Shown piece after piece: positions 22,437 through 30,067 of a DNA stretch of 30,773 nucleotides. The position numbers were made by a program, and so were the translations under genes. The notes beneath the pieces were generated by a model. That model saw only the letters and a program-made list of their open reading frames with translations, did not search any database and was not told where the DNA came from. Position 1 is the first letter of the stretch, and each line of letters opens with the position of its first letter. This DNA is from CAYHPY01 sp964358485 (GTDB lineage Bacteria; Elusimicrobiota; Elusimicrobia; UBA1565; UBA9628), in assembly GCA_964358485.1 (NCBI GenBank), contig CAYHPY010000041.1, positions 1 through 30,773 of the forward strand, in the 5' to 3' direction.

Positions 22437-25031
22437 TTGTCAAACACCCATCCGGCCGCCCACCTCGAAAGGCTCATCATCGTCGTCTGCGTCTTCGTCT
22501 GCCCCCTGCTGTTTTTTACCAACCTGACGCGCAATCCCTACGTCACCCAGATCAGCCTGCTCAACGTCGGGGTTTGCGCCGCGCTCGCCCTCCGCCTGGG
22601 ACGGCAGTCCTTGGAGGATTCGGCCCTGCGCCTGCCGCGCACGCCCTTCGATCTGCCCCTGGCCGTCTGGCTGGGAGTGTGCGCGCTGAGCTGGGCCGTG
22701 GCCTTCTTCGGGCACGTCCCGTTTTTTCGGCCCGCGATCGGGGCGGAGGGCCTGCGCAACGGGGTCTTCGTCCTGGCCAACACCGTGGCCGCGTTCTTCC
22801 TGGCGGCCTCGGTCGCGCGCGAATCGGCGTGGACCAAGCCCGACGAGCCCGCCCAGAGTTCGGGCTTGGGCGGCTGGGTCGCGTTCACCCTGATTTGGGG
22901 GGTGCTGTGGACGGCATTTCCCTCCATGCGTTCGCCGGGCCGGTCCGGTCCGGGAACCTGGGCTTTGGTATGGGACGGCTACGGCGGCGCGCTTTGGCTG
23001 GGAGGCGTCGCGGCCGCTTGGTGGCTGTGCCGCAAGGGCCGGTTGTTGGACTACATCCATCTGGCCCTGGCCACGGGTTTTTTGGCCTCGGTCTACGGCA
23101 TCCTTCAGTACTTCAACATCGAAATCATTTGGCCCAACGTCCTGAATCCCTACGGGGGGCGCTCGGTCTCCACTTTCGGAAATCCCAACTTTCTTTCTTC
23201 CTACATCGTGGTCATGGTGCCCTTCGCCCTGGCCTTGTTTCTCCAGGCCCGGGACATGGGGCCCAAGCTGGTTTACGGCGCGACCTTCCTGGCGCTTCAG
23301 GGCGCGCTCCTGTCTAGCCTGACGCGTTCCTCCTGGGGCGGGGCCCTGGCCGCCCTTGCCGCCCTGACGTTTTGGAAGGAAATCCGCGCCCGGGTCGCTT
23401 CGGAGCCGCGTCCGAGCGGGCTTCTGCTGGGCCTGGCGCTGGTCATGGTGCTGGCCTGGCCGCAAAGCAAGGTCGGCGGGGGCTACACCCCGAGCGTGCT
23501 GGGGCGCCTCACCGAAATCCGGACTTTCCGCCAGGCCGACGGCTATTACAGCCCCTGGCATCAGCGCGTCTTGATCTGGTCGAGCGCCTGGCTGATGGGG
23601 GCGGAGAATCCCGTGACGGGGAAGGGCTGGGGGGTTTTCGAGCTTTTCTATCCCTTCTATCAGGGGGCCATGCTCCGCCATACGGATTTCTACCACCGGA
23701 TGAGGACTCACGCCAACAACTCCCATAATGAAATTCTGGAGACCTGGGCGCAAACCGGGATTCTGGGGCTCGGGGTTTTGGCCTGGATGTGGCTCGTCTT
23801 CTTCCGGGCGGCCGCCTCCCAGGCGCCCCCGGGAAAAACCCCGCTTTCCTGGATGGGACACGCCGCCGCGGCGGGCGCGGCCGGGATGCTCGTGGACAAT
23901 CTCCTGAACGTCTCCCTTCATTTCGCCGTTCCGGGCTTCATCTTCTGGTGGGCGGCGGGGACCGCGATGGGGCGCCTGGACTCGGGCGCTCCCTGGAGGG
24001 AAGTCCGCTCCTGGCGCGCGGCGGCGGGGGCGGCGGCGGTCGCCCTGACGCTGGGGGGCGTCTCCTGGTATTGGGTCCGGGCCTGGAATCGGGAGGTGCA
24101 TTATTTCGCCGGCTTCAAGCTTCTGCGCCAGGGGGCCATCGGCCCCGCGACCAAGGAATTGGAGCGGTCCCGGGACTGGGGGCCGCGGGAAGTCAACGCG
24201 ATCTACGAATTGGGCAACGCCTACGCTCGGTCCGAAAAATTCGACCTGGCCATGGAGACCTACGGCAAGGCGCTGGAGGCCAACGCGGGCTATGACGAGA
24301 TCTATTTCAACCGGGCGACCATCCAGGCCCTGCGGCTCAAACAGAACGCGGAAGCGTTGAAAAATTACCAGGTCGCGGCCTGGATCAATCCGCTTTCCAA
24401 CGAGGTCGTGTCGGGCTTGAGCGCCCAGTATTTGAACGCCCCCAAGGAGCATCTCGAGGAGAGTTTGGACCTGCTCAAATTCGCCGTCCGGACCTTTCCG
24501 GACAACGCGAGCCACTGGAACAATTTGGGCTACGTGGAAAGCCTGCGCGGGGCGTTTTCCGAGGCGCAGGCGGCCTATTCCCGCGCGTTGTCCCTGGACC
24601 CCGGGATGGTCGTCGCCGAGCGGAACTTGCTGGCCGTCTCCCGGCAAGCCGGCGGTCCGCCGCCGCCGGCGGTCCAAGGTCTCATGGAGCTGCGACAGCT
24701 GGAAGGGTTGCTCGCGCGGGGGGAATATTCCGAAGCGGCGCTGAACCTGGCCGAGCGCGCCGTCCGCAATCTTCCCGAAAGCCCGAAGCCCCGTTTTTTC
24801 CTGGGCTCGCTGATCCTGGTCCGGGGCCGGGCCGCCGAGGCGATCGGCCACCTGGAGTGGGTCATAAAACGCGAGCCTCGGCATCTCCAGGCCCGCCTCA
24901 ACCTCGCCAACGCCTACCTGACGATGTCCCGCCGCGAGGAGGCGGCCCGGGAGTTCCGGGCGGTTTTGGCCTTGGATTCCGCCAACGTCCCGGCCCGCAA
25001 CGGCCTCAAAGCCCTCGGCTTGGCGAATTAG
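22437..25031 (+). CDS. Polytopic O-antigen ligase/polymerase-like (Wzy_C) protein with C-terminal TPR repeats
   Basis: 864 residues from a TTG at 22437, the only plausible in-frame start past the tRNA; the frame stays open back into the tRNA, so longer calls are artefacts. There is no Shine-Dalgarno site. The N-terminal two-thirds has about a dozen hydrophobic helices. The Wzy_C/O-antigen-ligase signature lies at about 240-460: GGRSVSTFGNPNFLSSYIVV, HQRVLIWSSAWLM, HANNSHNEILETWAQTGILG. From about residue 555 to the end come TPR-type repeats (NAIYELGNAYARSEKFDLAM, NNLGYVESLRGAFSEAQAAY). Such hybrids may attach or polymerise surface glycans, or glycosylate pilins. The pilus-type genes downstream make a pilin-glycan role an attractive but unproven idea. 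It ends in TAG. Confidence 0.8.
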   Translation: MSNTHPAAHLERLIIVVCVFVCPLLFFTNLTRNPYVTQISLLNVGVCAALALRLGRQSLEDSALRLPRTPFDLPLAVWLGVCALSWAVAFFGHVPFFRPAIGAEGLRNGVFVLANTVAAFFLAASVARESAWTKPDEPAQSSGLGGWVAFTLIWGVLWTAFPSMRSPGRSGPGTWALVWDGYGGALWLGGVAAAWWLCRKGRLLDYIHLALATGFLASVYGILQYFNIEIIWPNVLNPYGGRSVSTFGNPNFLSSYIVVMVPFALALFLQARDMGPKLVYGATFLALQGALLSSLTRSSWGGALAALAALTFWKEIRARVASEPRPSGLLLGLALVMVLAWPQSKVGGGYTPSVLGRLTEIRTFRQADGYYSPWHQRVLIWSSAWLMGAENPVTGKGWGVFELFYPFYQGAMLRHTDFYHRMRTHANNSHNEILETWAQTGILGLGVLAWMWLVFFRAAASQAPPGKTPLSWMGHAAAAGAAGMLVDNLLNVSLHFAVPGFIFWWAAGTAMGRLDSGAPWREVRSWRAAAGAAAVALTLGGVSWYWVRAWNREVHYFAGFKLLRQGAIGPATKELERSRDWGPREVNAIYELGNAYARSEKFDLAMETYGKALEANAGYDEIYFNRATIQALRLKQNAEALKNYQVAAWINPLSNEVVSGLSAQYLNAPKEHLEESLDLLKFAVRTFPDNASHWNNLGYVESLRGAFSEAQAAYSRALSLDPGMVVAERNLLAVSRQAGGPPPPAVQGLMELRQLEGLLARGEYSEAALNLAERAVRNLPESPKPRFFLGSLILVRGRAAEAIGHLEWVIKREPRHLQARLNLANAYLTMSRREEAAREFRAVLALDSANVPARNGLKALGLAN

Positions 25032-25071
25032 CCCGCAAATCCCGCGAAATAAATCAGCAATGGCGTAATTC

Positions 25072-25079
25072 AATAATAT
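25072..25079 (+). promoter_or_regulatory. Possible -10 box before the double-OmpA gene
   Basis: An AT-rich patch holding AATAAT (25072-25077) and TAATAT (25074-25079) lies 5-7 nt before the ATG at 25085, with no Shine-Dalgarno site and no clear -35. It resembles the leaderless layout elsewhere in the window but is weaker. Confidence 0.3.
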
Positions 25080-25084
25080 CGCCG

Positions 25085-26941
25085 ATGCGCGCTATTGGGT
25101 TGTTTCTTGCCGCCCTCTTATTGGGAGCGGCGCCGTTTTTCGCGCGGGCCGGCGAGGAAGACATGGAGGGCCTCAGCCGGGCCATGCGTCTGGGGATTCA
25201 TTTTTATGAGCGCCGCGAGGACGGGCAGGCGATGGACCGGTTCATGGAGGTCCTGACCAAGGGCGAGCCCTCCGAGCGCGCGCTGGCCAACGAGTACATC
25301 AATCTCATCACGCAGCGGATGAACGCCGGAGGAAAAAGCCCGGAGGCGCCCGCGCCGTCCCGGGCCAAGCCCTCCCGCCTGGTCGTCGAAGACAAGGCTC
25401 CGGAACCGTCCGCCTTGGCCGCGCCGAAGGCGAAAAAAGGCAAGCCCGTTCTCGCGGAGCCCGAGGAGGAAGCCGCGCCCGAGCGGGAGGAGGTCGTCGT
25501 CGAGGCCGACGTCCGCAAGCCTTCCGCGCGCCGCCGCGCCGCCGAGGAATCGGCGGCCGAAGAGCCCGAGCCCGAGCCCGAACCCGAGGCCGAACCCGCG
25601 CCCCGCAAGCCCAAATTCGACAAAGCCCTGATGGCCCAGGAAATCCGCGCCAAGATCCGGGCCCGCCGGGAAAAGCATCTCAAGCGCCTGAAGGAGGTCG
25701 AGGATATTCAAGTCGTGCTCATGGACAACGGAGACCCCCAGGCCGTGGGCATTCCGACCCCTCTTTTTTTCCAGAGCGGAACCTCCTTCGAGAAGGGAGC
25801 GCGGCCCATTCTGGAAGACCTCACCGGGCTGGCCTACACTTTGTCCGGCGCGCAGATTCTCGTCCTTCCCGAGGGAACCGCGATCGGCGATTCGAAAGTC
25901 CTGGACATGCGCCGGACGATGGGCATCAGCGCACACCTTTATTCGGAGGGGATCTCTCCGGCCCGGGTCAAGGTCAATCTCCTCAATTCCCAGGTCGAGA
26001 TCCCGAAGCCCCTGCGCGACTTCAAGGGGATCATCGTCGCGTTCTCCTACAACCAGCCCATTAATCTCGTGGTGGAAAGCCCCATAGGAGACTCCGCCGG
26101 CCCGCCGCTGTCGCTTGGGACCTCCCCTTCCTTGATCGATCCCTCCAAAGGGGAGGGGACGATCGTGGAGTTTTCCGTCCAGGAGCCGTCCTCGGGGCTG
26201 GTTTCCTGGAAATTCCAGCTCCTTCAGCCCTCGGAAGGGGAGGATGAGCTCTCCCCGCTCCAGGAGGTCCGGGGCGGAGGCCCCGTCTTCCACCAGATCT
26301 ATTGGAATGGGCGGAAAAATTACTTCGGCGCGGTCTTGCCGCCCGGGCGCTACGAATGCGTGCTGACGGCCACCGACGGCAAAAACCGCCAGAGAACCCT
26401 CCATCGCTGGATCCAGCTTCCGGATTCTCCTTTGGCCCGCAAGGCCCCGGGATCCGCCCGGGAGTCCGCGCTGGCCGGGCGCAAACAGGGCGCCCCCGCC
26501 GCTGAGTTGGGTGAGGCCGTGGCCCAGCCCCTGCTGTCCGGCGCGCGCCCCGCCAAAACTCAGCCGGTCGATAAATCCAGAAAAACGCGCCGGGCGCGCC
26601 GGGCCGCGGCCCCCAAAGGAGCCGCGAAGAAATCCTCCCCGGGCACCTTCCTCGTCGAATTCGCCGCGGAGCAGGCCGAGCTCTCCGAGGAATCCGGCTC
26701 GGTCCTGGGCGACGCCGCCAAGGCTTCCCAGGAGGATCCGGAGTCTCGGATCGAATTGATGGGGTATTCCCACTCGGCCGAGCCGGAGGCCGAGGACTTG
26801 GCCAAGAAACGGGCTCAGGCCGTCGCGGGGGCCTTGATCAACCAATATAAGGTGGAGCCCGGCCGGATTCAGGTCCGCTCCACGGTGGCGGAAACCCCGG
26901 TTTCTCAAGTGCGGATCAAGATTGGGGCGGGGGAATCCTAA
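25085..26941 (+). CDS. Secreted protein with two OmpA-like domains flanking an Ig-like domain
   Basis: 618 residues from the ATG at 25085; the longer frame upstream lies in the previous gene. Signal peptide at about 1-22 (cleavage near ARAG). Residues 25-80 form a helical, TPR-like segment, followed by a Pro/Glu/Ala-rich linker (about 85-178) and a basic helix (about 180-205). A first, divergent OmpA-like domain spans about 207-325 (PLFFQSGTSFEKGARPILED ... RRTMGISAHLYSEGISPARV). A FlgD-type Ig-like domain spans about 357-446 (GRYECVLTATDGKNRQ). After a basic linker comes a second OmpA-like domain (521-614: FAAEQAELSEESG, IELMGYSHS, KKRAQAVAGALI). The Asp that normally contacts peptidoglycan appears replaced by His (GYSHS), while the Arg remains. 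It lies 1 nt before pilM, so a pilus/secretion scaffold on the cell wall is likely. Confidence 0.75.
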   Translation: MRAIGLFLAALLLGAAPFFARAGEEDMEGLSRAMRLGIHFYERREDGQAMDRFMEVLTKGEPSERALANEYINLITQRMNAGGKSPEAPAPSRAKPSRLVVEDKAPEPSALAAPKAKKGKPVLAEPEEEAAPEREEVVVEADVRKPSARRRAAEESAAEEPEPEPEPEAEPAPRKPKFDKALMAQEIRAKIRARREKHLKRLKEVEDIQVVLMDNGDPQAVGIPTPLFFQSGTSFEKGARPILEDLTGLAYTLSGAQILVLPEGTAIGDSKVLDMRRTMGISAHLYSEGISPARVKVNLLNSQVEIPKPLRDFKGIIVAFSYNQPINLVVESPIGDSAGPPLSLGTSPSLIDPSKGEGTIVEFSVQEPSSGLVSWKFQLLQPSEGEDELSPLQEVRGGGPVFHQIYWNGRKNYFGAVLPPGRYECVLTATDGKNRQRTLHRWIQLPDSPLARKAPGSARESALAGRKQGAPAAELGEAVAQPLLSGARPAKTQPVDKSRKTRRARRAAAPKGAAKKSSPGTFLVEFAAEQAELSEESGSVLGDAAKASQEDPESRIELMGYSHSAEPEAEDLAKKRAQAVAGALINQYKVEPGRIQVRSTVAETPVSQVRIKIGAGES

Positions 26942-26942
26942 A

Positions 26943-28604
26943 ATGGATGCGGATGCCCTGATCGAACAGCTCGCCTTCGGTAAAACCACCCCGAAGCTCT
27001 CCACCTGCCTTGGGCTTTTTCTGAGCCCCGAGGTGATCTATCTGGCCCAGGTCCGCATGGACAAAGGACGGCCCGCGGTGGACCACCTCGTCCGCATTCC
27101 GATTCCTCCGCCCCCGCCGCCCCCCAAGCCCCCGGCCGGCGCCCAGGGCGGCGCTCCGGCCGGCGCCACCACCTCCGCGACCTTCGCCACCGATTTCCTG
27201 GCCGATCCCGCGAAGGTGGTGGCCTTGATCCGCCAGGCCATGGCTCAGAACCGCTGGAACAGCACCGATGTCGTGGTGACGCTCTCGCACCACCTGAGCC
27301 TTCTGCGCTATTTCACCATGCCCGCCTTGGAACGGCGCTTTTGGGCGGGCGCGGTGCCGGTTGAGGCCAAAAAGTACATTCCCATCCCTTTCGACACCTT
27401 GAGCTGGGACTTCCAGATCCAGCCCCTGCCTCCGACGCCCGACGGCAAGCCCCGGCAAGGGGCCCTGGTGGGCGTCACTTCCAGCCGGAACACCCCGAAC
27501 ATCCTGGATTTAATCAAGGGCCTGGGGCTCAACCTCATCGGCCTGGAGGTTGCTCCCTGCTCGGTGCTCCGCCTCTGGAACGGCATCGACGCCGCGCGTT
27601 CCCAGACGCCCTTCGCCCAGGTTCACTTCGACGAGGGGAACGTCCGGATCATGATTTCCGACAAGGGAATCCCGGTTTTTTTCCGGGAGGTTTTCCTGGG
27701 ACCCGAGGCGAGCACCTCGGATTCCCGGAAGATCGACATCGCCGGCTGCGTGGGTTTCGCCCAAAAGCAACTGGGCGTGGCGCCGCTGTCCTCGGTGAGC
27801 GTCAGCGGCACCTCCTCCCAGCTGGGAGCCTGGCAGGAGACTTTCACCCAGGAACTGGGAAATCCGGTCGCGGCCCAGGACCCTTCCGCCCAAATGGGCC
27901 TCAAGGGCGGAGATTGGGGCGCCTTCGCCGCCATCGGCACCGGCCTGCGCTACATCGGTTCGACGCCCCTGGTCCTCGACCTCTCCCCCGCCGCCAAGAT
28001 TTCGGAGGCGGAGAAATTGGCCGCCAAGGTCATCTTCGGCGCCTCCACCGTGGTCTCCGTCGCGCTCCTGGCCGTGGGTTTCTTCCTTCAGTCGGTCTGC
28101 CAGGTGAGGACCCGGGCCTTGCGGGCTCTGGCCCAGCCCGCCGACATCGAGGCCGCCTTCCAAGGCAAAAGCACGACCGACATCGAGACGCTCCTTAAAT
28201 CCATGCAGGATCAGGCCATGGCCTTGCGCCCGATCGAGAATCTTCAGCAGGAGCGCATGAGCCTCATCCTCCGGGACTTGGTCGAAAGCCTTCCCGAGAA
28301 AGGGTGGATCACCTCCGTTGAAATAAAAAACCTGATCCGAACCCAGGGCGGGGTGGCCGGCCGGGAGATCAACTTCACCGGGCACGTCGTCGGCGCGAGC
28401 CTTTCGGAAGAGGAAGACATGGCGTTCCAGCTCAAGGACAAAATCGCCAAGACGCCGGTTCTTGGGAAACTTTTTCCAGAAATCCAAATGACGATTTCCC
28501 GAGCGCCCACCAAGGAGGAGGGCGCGGGCACCGACCCGGAGGGGTTGCGGCGGTCGAGGGAGGAAAGGACGACTTTCACGGTGGTGGGCAAGGTGAAAAA
28601 ATGA
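26943..28604 (+). CDS. PilM-PilN fusion (GspL-like) pilus/secretion inner-membrane protein
   Basis: 553 residues from the ATG at 26943, 1 nt after the previous stop. Residues 1-340 are a PilM-like actin-fold domain (CLGLFLSPEVIYLAQV, VVVTLSHHLSLLRYFTMP, EAKKYIPIPFDTLSWDFQI, GVTSSRNTPNILDLIKGLG). A poly-Pro/Gly/Ala insertion at about 53-77 interrupts its first subdomain. One transmembrane helix (about 363-385) follows, then a periplasmic PilN-like part with a helical segment and a ferredoxin-like strand pattern (LVESLPEKGWITSVEIKNLI, EINFTGHVVGASLSEEEDM). PilM and PilN are normally separate proteins; their union is the GspL architecture of type II secretion. With PilO, PilP and the secretin downstream it forms the alignment complex. 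Confidence 0.8.
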   Translation: MDADALIEQLAFGKTTPKLSTCLGLFLSPEVIYLAQVRMDKGRPAVDHLVRIPIPPPPPPPKPPAGAQGGAPAGATTSATFATDFLADPAKVVALIRQAMAQNRWNSTDVVVTLSHHLSLLRYFTMPALERRFWAGAVPVEAKKYIPIPFDTLSWDFQIQPLPPTPDGKPRQGALVGVTSSRNTPNILDLIKGLGLNLIGLEVAPCSVLRLWNGIDAARSQTPFAQVHFDEGNVRIMISDKGIPVFFREVFLGPEASTSDSRKIDIAGCVGFAQKQLGVAPLSSVSVSGTSSQLGAWQETFTQELGNPVAAQDPSAQMGLKGGDWGAFAAIGTGLRYIGSTPLVLDLSPAAKISEAEKLAAKVIFGASTVVSVALLAVGFFLQSVCQVRTRALRALAQPADIEAAFQGKSTTDIETLLKSMQDQAMALRPIENLQQERMSLILRDLVESLPEKGWITSVEIKNLIRTQGGVAGREINFTGHVVGASLSEEEDMAFQLKDKIAKTPVLGKLFPEIQMTISRAPTKEEGAGTDPEGLRRSREERTTFTVVGKVKK

Positions 28605-28626
28605 GGGGATTCGGGGTGGGGCGGGC

Positions 28627-29211
28627 ATGAAGATCGACGTCAAGGAATTATTCGGCGGGCTCCAGGAGACCGTCTCGCTCGTGGTTTCCGCCGTCCGCGA
28701 GAAAGGTCCCAAGCATTTCGCGCGGCCCCTGGCCGCCGCGGGGATCTTTATTTTAGGCGCCTACGCCGTGGTTTACGCCCCGTCGGGCAAGCGGCTCAAG
28801 CGGCTCAACATGCGGCTGGAAGCGGCCGAGGCGACCTCCCAATACGCGGATTCCTACGCGACCTCCCGCGACCAGCTCAACCGGCTGTACAACCAACTTC
28901 CGCCCATGAAAGCCCGCGATCAATGGCTGCTCGACACTTTGATCGACTCGATGAAGGCCGAGGGCATCATCTCCGATTCGATCATTCCGCCGACCGAGGA
29001 GGAAGGCGGCGGCCTCATTTTTCAGAGGGCGGACATGAACTCGACCTTGACCTTCGCCGAATTCTTCGCGTGGCTCAACCGGATTGAAAATTCCAAGCCC
29101 GTCATCCACGTCGACAGCATCCGCGTGGCCAAGAAAGGCGAATCGCTGGGAAAAAACGGGGTTCAATGCCGGATTTCCACCGTCATCCCCAAGGGGAGGC
29201 TCACGCAGTGA
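28627..29211 (+). CDS. pilO: PilO/GspM-like pilus alignment protein
   Basis: 194 residues. A short cytoplasmic N-terminus (VKELFGGLQE), a transmembrane helix (about 33-51), a coiled-coil stretch (about 53-95) and a ferredoxin-like domain (about 125-190: NSTLTFAEFFAWLNRIENSK, HVDSIRVAKKG, VQCRISTVIPKG) match PilO. It should pair with the PilN part of the upstream fusion in the inner membrane. It begins 22 nt after the pilM-N stop, and its TGA overlaps the GTG of the pilP locus (GTGA). The family call rests on context plus topology. Confidence 0.78.
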   Translation: MKIDVKELFGGLQETVSLVVSAVREKGPKHFARPLAAAGIFILGAYAVVYAPSGKRLKRLNMRLEAAEATSQYADSYATSRDQLNRLYNQLPPMKARDQWLLDTLIDSMKAEGIISDSIIPPTEEEGGGLIFQRADMNSTLTFAEFFAWLNRIENSKPVIHVDSIRVAKKGESLGKNGVQCRISTVIPKGRLTQ

Positions 29212-29354
29212 GACCCCGCGCGACTCTCGGCTGGCTGGTCGTCGTCGCCGCCCTTGGGGCGGCCGGCTACATCGTCTACCGCTCGACCGCCCTGAGGGGG
29301 GACGGGGCGGGGGAGTCGGGGAAAGGAAGAACGCCCCCGGCCAATCTCTTATAG
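29208..29354 (+). CDS. Membrane-anchor piece of a PilP-like gene, ended by in-frame TAG
   Basis: 48 codons from a GTG overlapping the pilO stop. The product is a short basic N-terminus and one hydrophobic helix (LGWLVVVAALGAAGYIVY) followed by a Gly-rich segment ending TPPANLL. The stop is TAG at 29352-29354. The same frame stays open beyond it to 30050, so this is almost surely the N-terminal anchor of the PilP-like protein below, split by a nonsense mutation, a sequence error or a true readthrough codon. As a separate protein it would be only a small membrane peptide. Confidence 0.55.
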   Translation: MRPRATLGWLVVVAALGAAGYIVYRSTALRGDGAGESGKGRTPPANLL

Positions 29355-29486
29355 GACCCGGCCGGCAAAAGCGCCAGCCCCCTGACCAATCCCATCTCCG
29401 GAGGGGTCGCGGCGGCGACCCCCGCCGCGACCGTCGCGTCGACCGGGCCGGTCGCGGCCGGGCTTCCCGTCTCCACCCAACCCGCC

Positions 29487-30050
29487 GTGCAGGTCGCCGC
29501 CGCGGCGGTCCCGCCGGGAGCGCCCGTTGCCGTTCCGGCCGCAGAGGTCACGGCGGCGGCTGCGGCTCCCCCCGAAGCCTCCGTCCCGGCGCAGGAACCG
29601 GTTGCCGCCGGGACGGCAGATCCCGCCGGAGCGCCTGCGGCCGCGTCCGACCCCGGAGCGCCGTCCATGTCCCTTTCCGCCGGGGAGGCCGCGAAAAATT
29701 CCACCGGGACGGCGGTCGTGGTTCTGCTTTCCCGCGACCCCACCCTCTCTCCCTACGACATCTTCCGCCAGGAACAGCTCGAACTCGAGAAGCTGGTCAA
29801 GCGGCGCGAGGTGGATGCGGCCGCCGAGAAGTCGGCGCCCGTCAAGAAGCGGGAGCGCCGGATCGACGAGGGGATCAGCCTGCAGGGGATCATCACCGAC
29901 GCCGACGGCAACACCAAGGCCATCATCAACGGGGAGGTCGTTGGAGCGGGCGACACGGTCGCCGAGGACGCGAAAGTCCTCAGAATCTCGCCGCAGGAAG
30001 TGCAGTTCCAGCGCAACAACAAGAAGTTCCGCAAGAGGATCAGCAAATGA
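29487..30050 (+). CDS. pilP: PilP-like pilus assembly/secretion protein, main part of the split gene
   Basis: 187 residues if started at the GTG at 29487. The reading frame is open from 29355 and is the same frame as the anchor piece. GTG 29487 has no Shine-Dalgarno site; an ATG at 29667 has GGAG 8 nt upstream and is an alternative restart. The first part is an Ala/Pro/Val-rich linker, typical of the flexible arm of PilP/GspC. The folded domain begins near LLSRDPTLSPYDIFRQEQLE and ends in the PilP beta core (ISLQGIITDADGNTKAIING, GDTVAEDAKVLRISPQEVQF). PilP normally is anchored in the inner membrane and touches the secretin N0 domain. Without the anchor this copy would be soluble or unexported. 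Confidence 0.7.
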   Translation: MQVAAAAVPPGAPVAVPAAEVTAAAAAPPEASVPAQEPVAAGTADPAGAPAAASDPGAPSMSLSAGEAAKNSTGTAVVVLLSRDPTLSPYDIFRQEQLELEKLVKRREVDAAAEKSAPVKKRERRIDEGISLQGIITDADGNTKAIINGEVVGAGDTVAEDAKVLRISPQEVQFQRNNKKFRKRISK

Positions 30051-30067
30051 TTTCGTGGAGGAACATC

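Noticed and set aside
22440..25073. Minus-strand open frame of 877 codons opposite the Wzy_C/TPR gene
   Set aside because: No domain or start signal is visible, whereas the plus strand encodes recognisable membrane helices, Wzy_C motifs and TPRs.
25118..27004. Minus-strand open frame of 628 codons opposite the double-OmpA gene
   Set aside because: It is Gly/Leu/Arg-rich without domains, a shadow of the plus-strand gene.
29352..29354. TAG as a sense codon (recoded genome)
   Set aside because: TAG ends the COG3014-like gene, orn, zinc ribbon B, dxs and the Wzy_C gene at natural protein ends.
29208..30050. Frameshift in pilP
   Set aside because: Both parts are in the same frame; only the single TAG separates them.
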